The notes under the pieces are model-generated. The model was not told where the DNA came from and did not search any database. It was given only the letters and a program-made list of their open reading frames with translations. DNA of 26,541 nucleotides from JACQBY01 sp041486115 (GTDB lineage Bacteria > Nitrospirota > Nitrospiria > JACQBW01). A program made the position numbers and the translations under genes. The stretch's first letter is position 1, and the number at the start of each line of letters is the position of its first letter. Positions 17,262-24,622 of the stretch are shown here, piece after piece. The stretch covers positions 1 through 26,541 of the forward strand of contig JBGPKT010000021.1 of assembly GCA_041486115.1 (NCBI GenBank), in the 5' to 3' direction.

Positions 17262-18701
17262 ATGTTAAGGGATGTTTCATTGACCGCCATAGAACCTGAA
17301 AAAATAAAGCGTATCCACATGATTGCGATTTGCGGGACCGGCATGGGGTCTCTGGCAGGGATGTTAAAGGCGTCCGGCTACCATGTGACCGGTTCGGACC
17401 TTCATATCTATCCACCGATGAGCACTGTCCTTGAAAGTCTCGGAATCGAGTGCTTCAACGGGTTTAACGAATCAAACATTCCTGCCGATGCCGACCTGGT
17501 GATTATCGGAAATGCGGTCTCTAAAACCAATCCCGAAGTGCAGGCCGTTCTTTCTAAAAATCTCCCCTATCTCTCTTTTCCTCAGGCCCTGAGCCAGTTT
17601 TTTCTCTGTCATAAAAAATCGGTGGTCATCGCGGGGACTCACGGGAAAACAACCACCTCCTCTCTGGCCGCCTGGATGATGGAGTCCTCCGGACTGAACC
17701 CGGGGTTTATGATCGGCGGGTTTCTCAAAAACTTTAAAAGCAACTATCAATTGGGAAAGGGCCCCTTTTTTGTGGTCGAAGGGGACGAGTATGACACCGC
17801 CTTTTTTGACAAGGGGCCGAAGTTCCTTCACTACAGACCCTATTACGGCATTTTAACCAGCATTGAATTTGACCATGGGGATATTTATAAAGACCTTCGC
17901 CATATCCAGCAGGCGTTCAGCAAGTTCATCCAATTAATCCCTTCGGAAGGTTTTTTGATGGTTTCAGGCGATGACCCGAACATCCGCGAGATTCTCGGGG
18001 AGGTTGTTTGCGACGTTGAAACCTATGGTCTGGAAAAAAAAGATGACTGGAGCGCACAGAATATCCGTCCTTCTTCCGACGGAATGGCGTTTGATGTTTA
18101 TTACCAGGGAGTTTTCTTTGAATCTTTTGTCACCCCTCTGATCGGGATGCATAATCTAAAAAACAGCCTGGGGGTCATCGGCCTCTGCCACCGCCTCCAA
18201 GTCAAGAAACCGGACCTTCAGAAGGGGCTCAAGTCTTTTCAGGGGGTTAAAAGACGGCAGGAAATCGTCGGAGAGGTGAATCATGTTCTGATTCTCGATG
18301 ATTTTGCCCATCACCCGACGGCCATCAGAGAGACCCTTCAGGGAATTAAAATGAGATATCCTGAGCGGCCGATCTGGGTCATTTTCGAACCCCGTTCCGC
18401 CACCAGCAGGAGAAACACGTTTCAAAAAGAGTTCAGCCGGAGTTTCGACGCGGCGAAAAAAGTGGTGATCGCTTACCCCCCGGGTCTGGAGAAAGTTCCG
18501 GAGAAGGAACGGCTCGACCCCGAACTTCTTGTCCGTGAGATCGGACGGAAGGGACCCGAAGCGTTTCTTTATCAGAACGCGGATGAAATCGTTTCGAAGA
18601 TTACTCCCCAACTCCGCCGGGGAGATCTGGTCTGCGTGATGTCGAGCGGAGGGTTTGACGACATCCATGGGAAGCTGTTAACCGCATTAAAACAGGCCTG
18701 A
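17262..18701 (+). CDS. mpl: UDP-MurNAc:L-Ala-gamma-D-Glu-meso-DAP ligase Mpl
   Basis: Murein peptide ligase that re-attaches recycled tripeptide to UDP-MurNAc in the cytoplasm. It resembles MurC but has Mpl features: HMIAICGTGMGSLAGML at the N-terminus, the ATP loop AGTHGKTTTSS near residue 126, EGDEYDTAFFDKGPKF (the Mpl hallmark), TSIEFDHGDIY, DDFAHHPTAI and FEPRSATSRRN. Length is about 479 aa. The start is uncertain: ATG 17262 follows an in-frame GTG at 17259, while a TTG at 17280 has the better SD (AAGGGA at 17267-17272). The substrate agrees with the mDAP signature of MurE, and ldcA two genes downstream would make its tripeptide. Confidence 0.94.
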   Translation: MLRDVSLTAIEPEKIKRIHMIAICGTGMGSLAGMLKASGYHVTGSDLHIYPPMSTVLESLGIECFNGFNESNIPADADLVIIGNAVSKTNPEVQAVLSKNLPYLSFPQALSQFFLCHKKSVVIAGTHGKTTTSSLAAWMMESSGLNPGFMIGGFLKNFKSNYQLGKGPFFVVEGDEYDTAFFDKGPKFLHYRPYYGILTSIEFDHGDIYKDLRHIQQAFSKFIQLIPSEGFLMVSGDDPNIREILGEVVCDVETYGLEKKDDWSAQNIRPSSDGMAFDVYYQGVFFESFVTPLIGMHNLKNSLGVIGLCHRLQVKKPDLQKGLKSFQGVKRRQEIVGEVNHVLILDDFAHHPTAIRETLQGIKMRYPERPIWVIFEPRSATSRRNTFQKEFSRSFDAAKKVVIAYPPGLEKVPEKERLDPELLVREIGRKGPEAFLYQNADEIVSKITPQLRRGDLVCVMSSGGFDDIHGKLLTALKQA

Positions 18702-18706
18702 GTTTG

Positions 18707-19867
18707 GTGAAACCGTCATTCAATGAAACGCGCACCCTTCTCCAACAGGCTGTTTCCAACCGCTATTTTTCCGGCGCATCTCTGCTCGTTTTCTTAAAAG
18801 GTAAAATCATTTTTCAGGAAGAAGCAGGTTTCACCTCCTGGCCTGACGGAGGGTTAACGCCTCAGCCTGTCGGGAAGGAGACCTTCTTTGATCTGGCGTC
18901 GCTGACTAAACCGCTGGCGACCGGATCGTTGATCCTTCTACTTCTTCAGGAAGGGGCCCTGAACCTCGATGACCGGGTTGGAGCCCTCCTTGCGGAAGAA
19001 CCGCTTTCTCAAGAGCTTTCGGTGACTTCGGTGAGAGCCCTGTTAAACCATTCGTCGGGGTTGCCCGACTGGAGGCCCTATTTTTCAATGATGGCGTCCG
19101 GTTCGCCGGGTCAAAAGGCTCTCTCAGCGACTGAATCGACGATTGAAGAGAGGCGGAGCTGGATTTATCAGGCGATTCACCGGGAGCCTTTTGTCTATCC
19201 GCCGGAAACAAAGAGTGTATACAGCGATCTTGGTTTTATCCTGCTGGGTGAAATTCTGGAAAAAAAAACCGCCCAAATTTTGAGCCGATTATTTCAGGAG
19301 AAAATGGTTCGCCCTCTCGGTTTAAAAGACCTTGGATTTATACCGATAGAAAAACAAACTGAGCAGAACGCCCCCCTTTTCAGGACGGGGAGAAGTTTTG
19401 CCGCGACGGAGAAATCGGATTTCCGCCATAAAATCATTCAGGGGGAGGTTCATGACGATCATGCCTATCTGATGGGGGGAGCGGCTGGACATGCCGGACT
19501 TTTCGGAACTTCTTTAAGCGTTTATCATTGTTTTTCCGAGTGGCGGAACGGATATTATAACCGAGGGAAGCTATTCTCTTCTTCCATGGTGAGCGCTTTT
19601 GTCGAAAGAGACCGCTTTGCCGGAGATTGGGGCCTGGGATGGATGTTCCCTTCGATTCCGTCAAGCGCCGGACAATATTTTTCCAGAAAATCTTTCGGCC
19701 ATCTCGGGTTTACCGGCACATCGGTCTGGTTTGATCCTCTGGCCGACCTCGGCGTGATCTTTCTCTCCAACCGGGTCCACCCGAACCGTGACAATAATGC
19801 TTTAAAAGCGTTCAGGCCCCTTCTCCATGATATGGTTTACCGGGAGGCATTAGATGATCAAACCTGA
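18707..19867 (+). CDS. Class C beta-lactamase-like serine hydrolase, probably cytoplasmic
   Basis: Serine hydrolase of the class C beta-lactamase/DD-peptidase fold. The catalytic motifs are SLTK (S65-K68), YSD (Y172-D174, in place of YSN) and HLGFTGT (from H332, in place of KTG). The segment GEVHDDHAYLMGG followed by AGHAGLFGT is typical of a subgroup found fused or linked to NagZ-type glucosaminidases in other bacteria. No signal peptide is seen: the N-terminus is polar (KPSFNETRTLLQQAV). The reading frame begins with TTG-GTG at 18704-18709; GTG is preferred. Placement between mpl and ldcA, with a 14-base overlap into ldcA, suggests a part in muropeptide recycling (D,D-peptidase, amidase or esterase). 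The true substrate is unknown, and antibiotic resistance is not implied. Confidence 0.88.
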   Translation: MKPSFNETRTLLQQAVSNRYFSGASLLVFLKGKIIFQEEAGFTSWPDGGLTPQPVGKETFFDLASLTKPLATGSLILLLLQEGALNLDDRVGALLAEEPLSQELSVTSVRALLNHSSGLPDWRPYFSMMASGSPGQKALSATESTIEERRSWIYQAIHREPFVYPPETKSVYSDLGFILLGEILEKKTAQILSRLFQEKMVRPLGLKDLGFIPIEKQTEQNAPLFRTGRSFAATEKSDFRHKIIQGEVHDDHAYLMGGAAGHAGLFGTSLSVYHCFSEWRNGYYNRGKLFSSSMVSAFVERDRFAGDWGLGWMFPSIPSSAGQYFSRKSFGHLGFTGTSVWFDPLADLGVIFLSNRVHPNRDNNALKAFRPLLHDMVYREALDDQT

Positions 19868-20762
19868 AGCTCTTAAAAAAGGGGATCCGATCGGCTTGGT
19901 CGCGCCAGCCGGGAAAATCGAACCCCTGGTTCTAAAAAGGGGAATAGAGAGGCTCCGCCAGCTCGGATTTGAAGCGGTCCTGGGGAAGCATTTGAAAGAC
20001 TCTTTCCGTTATTTTGCGGGGACCGACCGGCAAAGGGCCGAAGACCTCCAGTGGATGTTTACCCAGGATGTCAAAGCGATACTTGCGGTCAGGGGGGGGT
20101 ATGGATCGTCGAGGCTGATCCCTTATTTAGATATTGAAAAACTCCGAGGTTCCAAAAAAATTCTGATTGGTTGCAGCGACCTGACCACCCTCCTCCTTTA
20201 TTTTTCTAAAATTGGGGTGCCGGCGTTTCACGGACCGATGGTCTCTCATTTCGCGGAAAAAGAGGATTCCTTGTCAGACCGGTTTTTTATCTCGATGTTA
20301 ACTTCCATTGAACCCGCGGGGTTATTTTCAGATCCCGGCATTGAGGTCTTCAAAAAAGGGATATCGGAGGGAAAATTGACCGGGGGATGCCTTTCGCTCC
20401 TCTGCGCTTCGATCGGAACCGCCTATGAAATTGACACAGAAGGGAAGGTCCTTTTCATCGAAGAAGTCAACGAGCCTTTTTATCGGATTGACCGGATGTT
20501 GACCCACCTCAGGCTGGCAGGAAAACTAAAAAATATCAGTGGAATTCTCCTGGGGTCTTTTTTCCAATGTCCCCCTCCCGCCGGAGCAGACTATACCCTC
20601 AAAGAGGTTCTCCAAAACTGTTTAGAGGAGGTAAAATGTCCGGTATTATCAGGCCTCCCGTTCGGACATGGGAATCAAAACATCACCCTTCCGCTAGGAA
20701 TTAAAATCAGGCTCGATGGTGAAACCGGCTCAGTGACTTTTCTGGAAGCGGCTGTTTGCTAA
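19854..20762 (+). CDS. ldcA: L,D-carboxypeptidase LdcA (peptidase family S66)
   Basis: Cytoplasmic serine peptidase that removes the terminal D-Ala from recycled murein tetrapeptide, giving the tripeptide used by Mpl. The Ser-Glu-His triad of the S66 family is visible: S108 in IGCSDLTTL, E203 in FIEEVNEPFYRIDR, and H272 in GLPFGHGNQN. The N-terminal GDPIGLVAPAG and the VRGGYGSSRL motif also match. Length is 302 aa. The ATG at 19854 lies in the end of the serine hydrolase gene and has GGGAGG at 19841-19846. It ends 5 bases before the stop of the convergent PilZ gene with no terminator seen between them. Confidence 0.95.
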   Translation: MIKPEALKKGDPIGLVAPAGKIEPLVLKRGIERLRQLGFEAVLGKHLKDSFRYFAGTDRQRAEDLQWMFTQDVKAILAVRGGYGSSRLIPYLDIEKLRGSKKILIGCSDLTTLLLYFSKIGVPAFHGPMVSHFAEKEDSLSDRFFISMLTSIEPAGLFSDPGIEVFKKGISEGKLTGGCLSLLCASIGTAYEIDTEGKVLFIEEVNEPFYRIDRMLTHLRLAGKLKNISGILLGSFFQCPPPAGADYTLKEVLQNCLEEVKCPVLSGLPFGHGNQNITLPLGIKIRLDGETGSVTFLEAAVC

Positions 20763-20767
20763 AAAGT

Positions 20768-21115
20768 CTAATGAAGTTCGAGGGCGGAGATGATTTGAAA
20801 GAGGTGAGGTTCGGCATGGGTAATGATCTTTTGAAAGGCGATTCCGAGGATGGTATACTGAGTCCCCGACAGATGAAAAGCCACTTCCCCCTCCATTCGG
20901 CTTTCCAATACCTCTTTTGCCTGGCCAAAATAACGGATTCCAAGCTTCACCAGCGATCCCTTTTCAATCAGTCGCGGAGCAATCACGCTGATGCCGCTCC
21001 TGCTGATATTATTGATAGATCCAAGAAAATTAACCCCCAGATCGGGAACGGACGCATGAACCATTCCGGGGAAGGCGACTCTTGGGTAGACTCTGGTGTA
21101 GTTCATTGGCAACAT
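20768..21115 (-). CDS. Single-domain PilZ protein (probable c-di-GMP receptor)
   Basis: Small cytoplasmic protein of 115 aa made of one PilZ domain. Both c-di-GMP-binding motifs are present: RxxxR as R8-V-Y-P-R12, and [D/N]xSxxG as N36-I-S-R-S-G41. The rest (GSLVKLGI, EGEVAFHLSG, ILGIAFQKI) fits the PilZ beta barrel. With no output domain it should act by binding a partner on receipt of c-di-GMP; the partner is unknown. The start may be the ATG at 21115 or the ATG at 21106; neither has a good SD. The gene runs against ldcA and is divergent from the membrane-protein gene at 21323. Confidence 0.87.
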   Translation of the reverse strand: MLPMNYTRVYPRVAFPGMVHASVPDLGVNFLGSINNISRSGISVIAPRLIEKGSLVKLGIRYFGQAKEVLESRMEGEVAFHLSGTQYTILGIAFQKIITHAEPHLFQIISALELH

Positions 21116-21153
21116 TCAAGTAAAAATTAATATTTTTTCCGGTATTGGATCCA

Positions 21154-21180
21154 CCGATCTGCAGCTCGGACTGCAATCGG
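21154..21180 (-). promoter_or_regulatory. Hairpin in the leader of the PilZ gene
   Basis: The 207 bases between the two divergent genes hold an imperfect inverted repeat: CCGAT (21154-21158) pairs with ATCGG (21176-21180), and TGCAG (21160-21164) pairs with CTGCA (21171-21175), with one bulged C and a 6-base loop. No T-run follows on either strand, so it is not an intrinsic terminator. It lies about 40-65 bases upstream of the PilZ start, where it could be a leader structure or an operator. The adjacent TGGATCCA palindrome (21146-21153) may extend it. No known riboswitch pattern was recognised. Confidence 0.35.
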
Positions 21181-21322
21181 CAAAAACTCCCCCCTGAAAC
21201 GTCCGATAGGTTCTATTTATTAACAAATCATGAACAAAAAATCAACAGGTTTTCCTCTTTTAATACAGATTTTACCGGGCGGATTGACTTTATCTGACCG
21301 GTCATGTTAGGTTTCAAGCCTT

Positions 21323-22129
21323 ATGGATCGACTCTTTGATATCGGTTTTTTGATGATTAGCCAGCTTTCCGTGGGAGGAGCAATCTTGATGACCCTGCTT
21401 GAAGTGCAGATAACGGGGAAAGCGCTTTTCCGTATCAACGGGATTATTTTCTTAACCGGGATGATGCTTGCGTTAATCTTTTTTTCCTTCAACCATCATC
21501 TCACTCTGGATGAAGGAAAATGGATTGTCCTCTTTTTTTCACTCTTTTTATTATTTTTATTTTTCCATCTTCTGACCCTTTGGCTCGGAGGAGAGCCAAT
21601 CGGAAAATGGATGCTCCGGATCTCCGGGGCAATGGGGTTCCTCGGGCTGGTCTCGACCGGATTGGGGTACAGCCATCATATGGTCCAGAGCTCTTTTGTG
21701 TATCTTCTTCCGTTAAATTTTTGTTTTTCGGCTCTTCTCATGGGGACAGGGCTTGTCGGGATGAATCTCGGGCACTGTTATCTAACCAATATTCATCTCC
21801 CGATTTCTCCCTATCGAAAAGTGGCGGCACTCTTCCTCTTATTTTTGGTTTTTCAGGCGGGAATTTCTCTGGCGAGCTTTATTCAGCTCAATGATGTAGT
21901 CCTGATGAAACAGGCGTTTTTTCTCGAAAATATCGAAGGGCTTTTTCTCTGGATCCGGTTTTTAATCGGATTTTTGGGTCCCCTTATTTTAATCTTCATG
22001 ATCATGCATACGGTCAGGATCCGATCGACGCAAGCGGCAACCGGGTTGATGTACATTGCCATGATGATGGTCATTGCCGGAGAGTTTTTCTCCCGCTTCT
22101 TTCTTTTATCAAGTCAACGATTGCTATAA
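21323..22129 (+). CDS. Eight-helix membrane protein of unknown function, histidine-rich
   Basis: I do not recognise a named family with confidence. The 268 aa protein is almost wholly hydrophobic with about eight predicted membrane helices (roughly 8-28, 37-57, 66-88, 99-117, 123-145, 166-186, 208-229, 238-258). Histidines sit at or near helix ends: H58-H59, H82, H118-H119, H151 (in NLGHCYLTN), H158 and H229, which could bind haem or metal. The last helix (GLMYIAMMMVIAGEFFSRF) recalls NrfD/DmsC-type quinone-interacting subunits, a weak resemblance only. The ATG has no strong SD. It is the first gene of a plus-strand run, 9 bases before cobO. Confidence 0.75.
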   Translation: MDRLFDIGFLMISQLSVGGAILMTLLEVQITGKALFRINGIIFLTGMMLALIFFSFNHHLTLDEGKWIVLFFSLFLLFLFFHLLTLWLGGEPIGKWMLRISGAMGFLGLVSTGLGYSHHMVQSSFVYLLPLNFCFSALLMGTGLVGMNLGHCYLTNIHLPISPYRKVAALFLLFLVFQAGISLASFIQLNDVVLMKQAFFLENIEGLFLWIRFLIGFLGPLILIFMIMHTVRIRSTQAATGLMYIAMMMVIAGEFFSRFFLLSSQRLL

Positions 22130-22138
22130 AGGTTTGCC

Positions 22139-22702
22139 ATGCCAGAGTCTCCGCAGGTTCCCCCTCCTCCCGCTAAACATAAAAAAGAGGGTTTGATCAT
22201 CGTCCATACCGGAAACGGTAAGGGTAAAACCACCGCGGCGCTGGGGCTGGCTTTTCGGTCGGTCGGACAGAAAATGAAGGTGCTGATGGTCCAGTTTATA
22301 AAAGGGAAATGGCGCTATGGAGAAGTGGAAGCCGCAAAACTGCTCAAAAAGAGCCTGGAAATCTGCCCGATGGGAGAGGGATTTACCTGGGACACCCTGA
22401 ACCGGGAGCGGGATATACGAAAAGCGAGAGAGGCTTTTGAATTCGGCCTCCATAAAATCAAAGAGGGAAATTATGACATGTTGATTTTTGATGAAATCAA
22501 TTATGTGACCTCCTATGGCTATCTTCCCGTCGAAGAGGTGGTCGCGTTTCTAAAAAATAAGCCGAAAAAGCTCCATGTCGTCTTAACCGGGAGAGATGCC
22601 GATCCCCGGATTATTGAAATGGCCGATATGGTCACGGAGATGAAAGAGATCAAACACCCCTATAAGAAAGGGGTTAAAGCCCAAAAGGGGATTGAATTTT
22701 AA
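22139..22702 (+). CDS. cobO: Corrinoid adenosyltransferase CobO/BtuR
   Basis: ATP:cob(I)alamin adenosyltransferase of the CobA/CobO/BtuR type, which adds the 5'-deoxyadenosyl group to cobalt during coenzyme B12 synthesis or salvage. The P-loop is HTGNGKGKTTAALG (G25 to T32). VQFIKGKWRYGE, FTWDT, FDEINYVTSYGYL and VVLTGRDADPRIIEMAD are standard motifs. Length is 187 aa with a proline-rich N-terminal tail (about residues 4-11). AAAGGT lies 5 bases before the ATG. No other B12 gene or recognisable cobalamin riboswitch is in the window. The stop overlaps the next start as TAATG. Confidence 0.94.
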   Translation: MPESPQVPPPPAKHKKEGLIIVHTGNGKGKTTAALGLAFRSVGQKMKVLMVQFIKGKWRYGEVEAAKLLKKSLEICPMGEGFTWDTLNRERDIRKAREAFEFGLHKIKEGNYDMLIFDEINYVTSYGYLPVEEVVAFLKNKPKKLHVVLTGRDADPRIIEMADMVTEMKEIKHPYKKGVKAQKGIEF

Positions 22703-23304
22703 TGAGACCGGCCTGCTTTATTCCTGTTGTTTTGATCTTTTTTGGCATTCTTTCGGGGGGGTGCAATTCGTCGTCAAAAGAAGCCTCGTCCCCGCCTCCT
22801 TTGAGCTCGGTGGAAACGACTCAACTCGCCGCTTTGACGCAAAAGGTCGAAAAGGAGGGGTTGGCCCCCCTGGTAAAAGCTGACGTCCCGCTCCTTTTAA
22901 AAAAGGGGGAAGAGGCTTATTACGTTGCGAATGGCGTGGAGCTTTATGAAGAAAAATCTGTCAGAAGGGCGACGAGGGGCGCCGGCGTCGGTTTGAGCAT
23001 CCGACTGGTCAAGGGGGTCTCTCTTCAACCGCATCTCTTTCAAAGCCATCCGGTGATCGATAAAGAAATGTCCAGAGTCGACGAAGGCCAACTGGTCGTT
23101 ACCGGCAAGAGGATCGTCTTTATCGGGACCCATAAGGATTTAACAGCAGATTATAGGAAGATCCTCGGGATTACCCCCTTTGCAGAAGGGTTTCGGATAG
23201 AACGGGAAGGGCGAAAAACGGAGGAGCTTCTCAAAATGAAAGATCCGGTGACGCCGCTGGTCTATGTGACCTATATCATCAATCATCTTTCCCTGGCTGA
23301 ATAA
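22702..23304 (+). CDS. Probable lipoprotein with PH-like (GRAM-like) domain
   Basis: No named protein is recognised. The 200 aa sequence starts with a hydrophobic signal segment (residues 6-17) ending LSGGC, so Cys21 is a likely lipid-anchor site, though Ser rather than Leu/Val occupies the -3 position of the lipobox. A Ser/Pro-rich linker (about 22-36) follows. The C-terminal part (about 60-190) has LLLKKGEEAYY, GVGLSIRLVKGVSLQ, EGQLVVTGKRIVFIG and FRIEREGRKTEELL, a pattern I associate with bacterial PH/GRAM-like domains that often accompany SHOCT motifs. It overlaps the cobO stop by one base and abuts the DUF3422 gene, implying co-translation. Confidence 0.72.
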   Translation: MRPACFIPVVLIFFGILSGGCNSSSKEASSPPPLSSVETTQLAALTQKVEKEGLAPLVKADVPLLLKKGEEAYYVANGVELYEEKSVRRATRGAGVGLSIRLVKGVSLQPHLFQSHPVIDKEMSRVDEGQLVVTGKRIVFIGTHKDLTADYRKILGITPFAEGFRIEREGRKTEELLKMKDPVTPLVYVTYIINHLSLAE

Positions 23305-24612
23305 ATGAATCCACCTGCGGCCGAAAAGGAAAAAATCCATATCTCCCTTCCGATCCATCTTCATCATGTCGCATACCTGATGAAGGACCCTCCGCATGAC
23401 AGCCCGCATGCAAGAGAAGAATTCCGTCAGCTTCTCTCTTTTTTTCAAATTGCCTCCGATCAGATTTTTGAAGATAAAAGGATGGGGACGGGCATCAAAG
23501 AATACCCCAATGGAGACCGTCTTCTGATTTTCTGGAGGCTCCATACGGAGTATTACAGTTATCAAACCTGGCATCTCCCTGCTGATCCGGGCCGGCTTCC
23601 TGATTTCGGACCGATCGATCTTCCGGGATATCTCTTTCAGGCCTGCCCTCTGGGAACCCGGATTGCCTGGCTTGACCTCATTTTTCAACGGCGGAGCCAG
23701 CCTGCTGGCCATTCCGAATTGAAAAAATATTTTAAAGGGGCGGAGATTTACGGGAGCCGGATTTCAAATGGCACGGTTTCCATTTACACCGATTTTACCC
23801 CGGATTCCGAATCGCGGGTCCGGTTTTTAGTTTATGCTTCCGACGGCGGGTATCTTGCCGATAAGGTTTTTTTTATTGCGGAATCGCTATCTTTCCTCGA
23901 AAATTATTATCATTTAATCTTAATGCCTCTCGAAGAGTTTAATCAGAATATGGATGAAACCTACCTTCTCGAAAAGGACCAGGTGATCAAAAGGGAGGAG
24001 ATTTCAGGGGGGATCGAAACGTCGAGCCCGAAGCAGTTAAAAGAATGGCTGATCGTCTTAACCCGGAGCCTCGCGGAGGCGAACCGGATCGGCGACCGGG
24101 TCCGGTACAATCTGGCCTCGGCCGTTCCTTATGACAGTATTTTAAAAGCAACGCTGGCCGATCTGAACGAAGTTCCCGTGGAATATGGCATGCCGCTGAA
24201 CCATTTTATTGCCCGTAAAGTCAGGGGGATTGCAGACGGCTATCAACGCCTGATTGACAGAATCGACGCTCTGAACAAAGCCCTCGAAGGGACGATCGCG
24301 GTATTGCGGACCCGGGTCGATATGGCCATGGAAGAACAGAACCTGGCTCTTTTAAAAAGTGTCGACCAGACGACGAAAAATCAGGTCCATCTACAGCAGA
24401 CGGTCGAAGGCCTTTCGGTAATCGTCTTATCTTATTACATTACCGGGATTGCTAATTATTTTTTTAAAGGACTGAACGAGTGGGGATATATTCACTCTCC
24501 TTACCTGGCGACCGCTTTATTCCTCCCTTTGTCGATTCTCATCGCTTTCGGCCTGGTCTACCGTGTCAAAAAGACCCTGCATCAAAATAAAAATAAAAAG
24601 GAAAAAGGGTAA
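23305..24612 (+). CDS. DUF3422 family membrane protein
   Basis: The C-terminal region matches DUF3422: a long helical segment (about residues 300-365, with IDALNKALEG, LRTRVDM, EEQNLALLKSVD) leading into LQQTVEGLSVIVLSYYITG and two membrane helices (about 367-389 and 400-421), then a Lys/Asn-rich tail. The N-terminal part is soluble, with a His-rich start (ISLPIHLHHVAYLM) in place of the more usual HPLR...E.HARP beginning, so it may be a divergent member. Function of the family is unknown. Length is 435 aa. The ATG follows the lipoprotein stop directly. It converges on the minus-strand gene 11 bases away with no clear terminator. Confidence 0.82.
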   Translation: MNPPAAEKEKIHISLPIHLHHVAYLMKDPPHDSPHAREEFRQLLSFFQIASDQIFEDKRMGTGIKEYPNGDRLLIFWRLHTEYYSYQTWHLPADPGRLPDFGPIDLPGYLFQACPLGTRIAWLDLIFQRRSQPAGHSELKKYFKGAEIYGSRISNGTVSIYTDFTPDSESRVRFLVYASDGGYLADKVFFIAESLSFLENYYHLILMPLEEFNQNMDETYLLEKDQVIKREEISGGIETSSPKQLKEWLIVLTRSLAEANRIGDRVRYNLASAVPYDSILKATLADLNEVPVEYGMPLNHFIARKVRGIADGYQRLIDRIDALNKALEGTIAVLRTRVDMAMEEQNLALLKSVDQTTKNQVHLQQTVEGLSVIVLSYYITGIANYFFKGLNEWGYIHSPYLATALFLPLSILIAFGLVYRVKKTLHQNKNKKEKG

Positions 24613-24622
24613 AAGACCCGGT

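Noticed and set aside
18156..18668. 170-codon minus-strand frame inside mpl
   Set aside because: It lies opposite conserved Mpl motifs and has no support of its own.
21284..21312. Promoter for the membrane-protein gene (TTGACT, 17 bases, TTAGGT)
   Set aside because: The -35 is good but the -10 matches only two consensus positions, so it was not listed.
21116..21322. c-di-GMP or cobalamin riboswitch between the PilZ gene and the membrane-protein/cobO run
   Set aside because: The context made it tempting, but neither the GEMM core nor a B12-box-like pattern could be seen; only a simple bulged hairpin is present.
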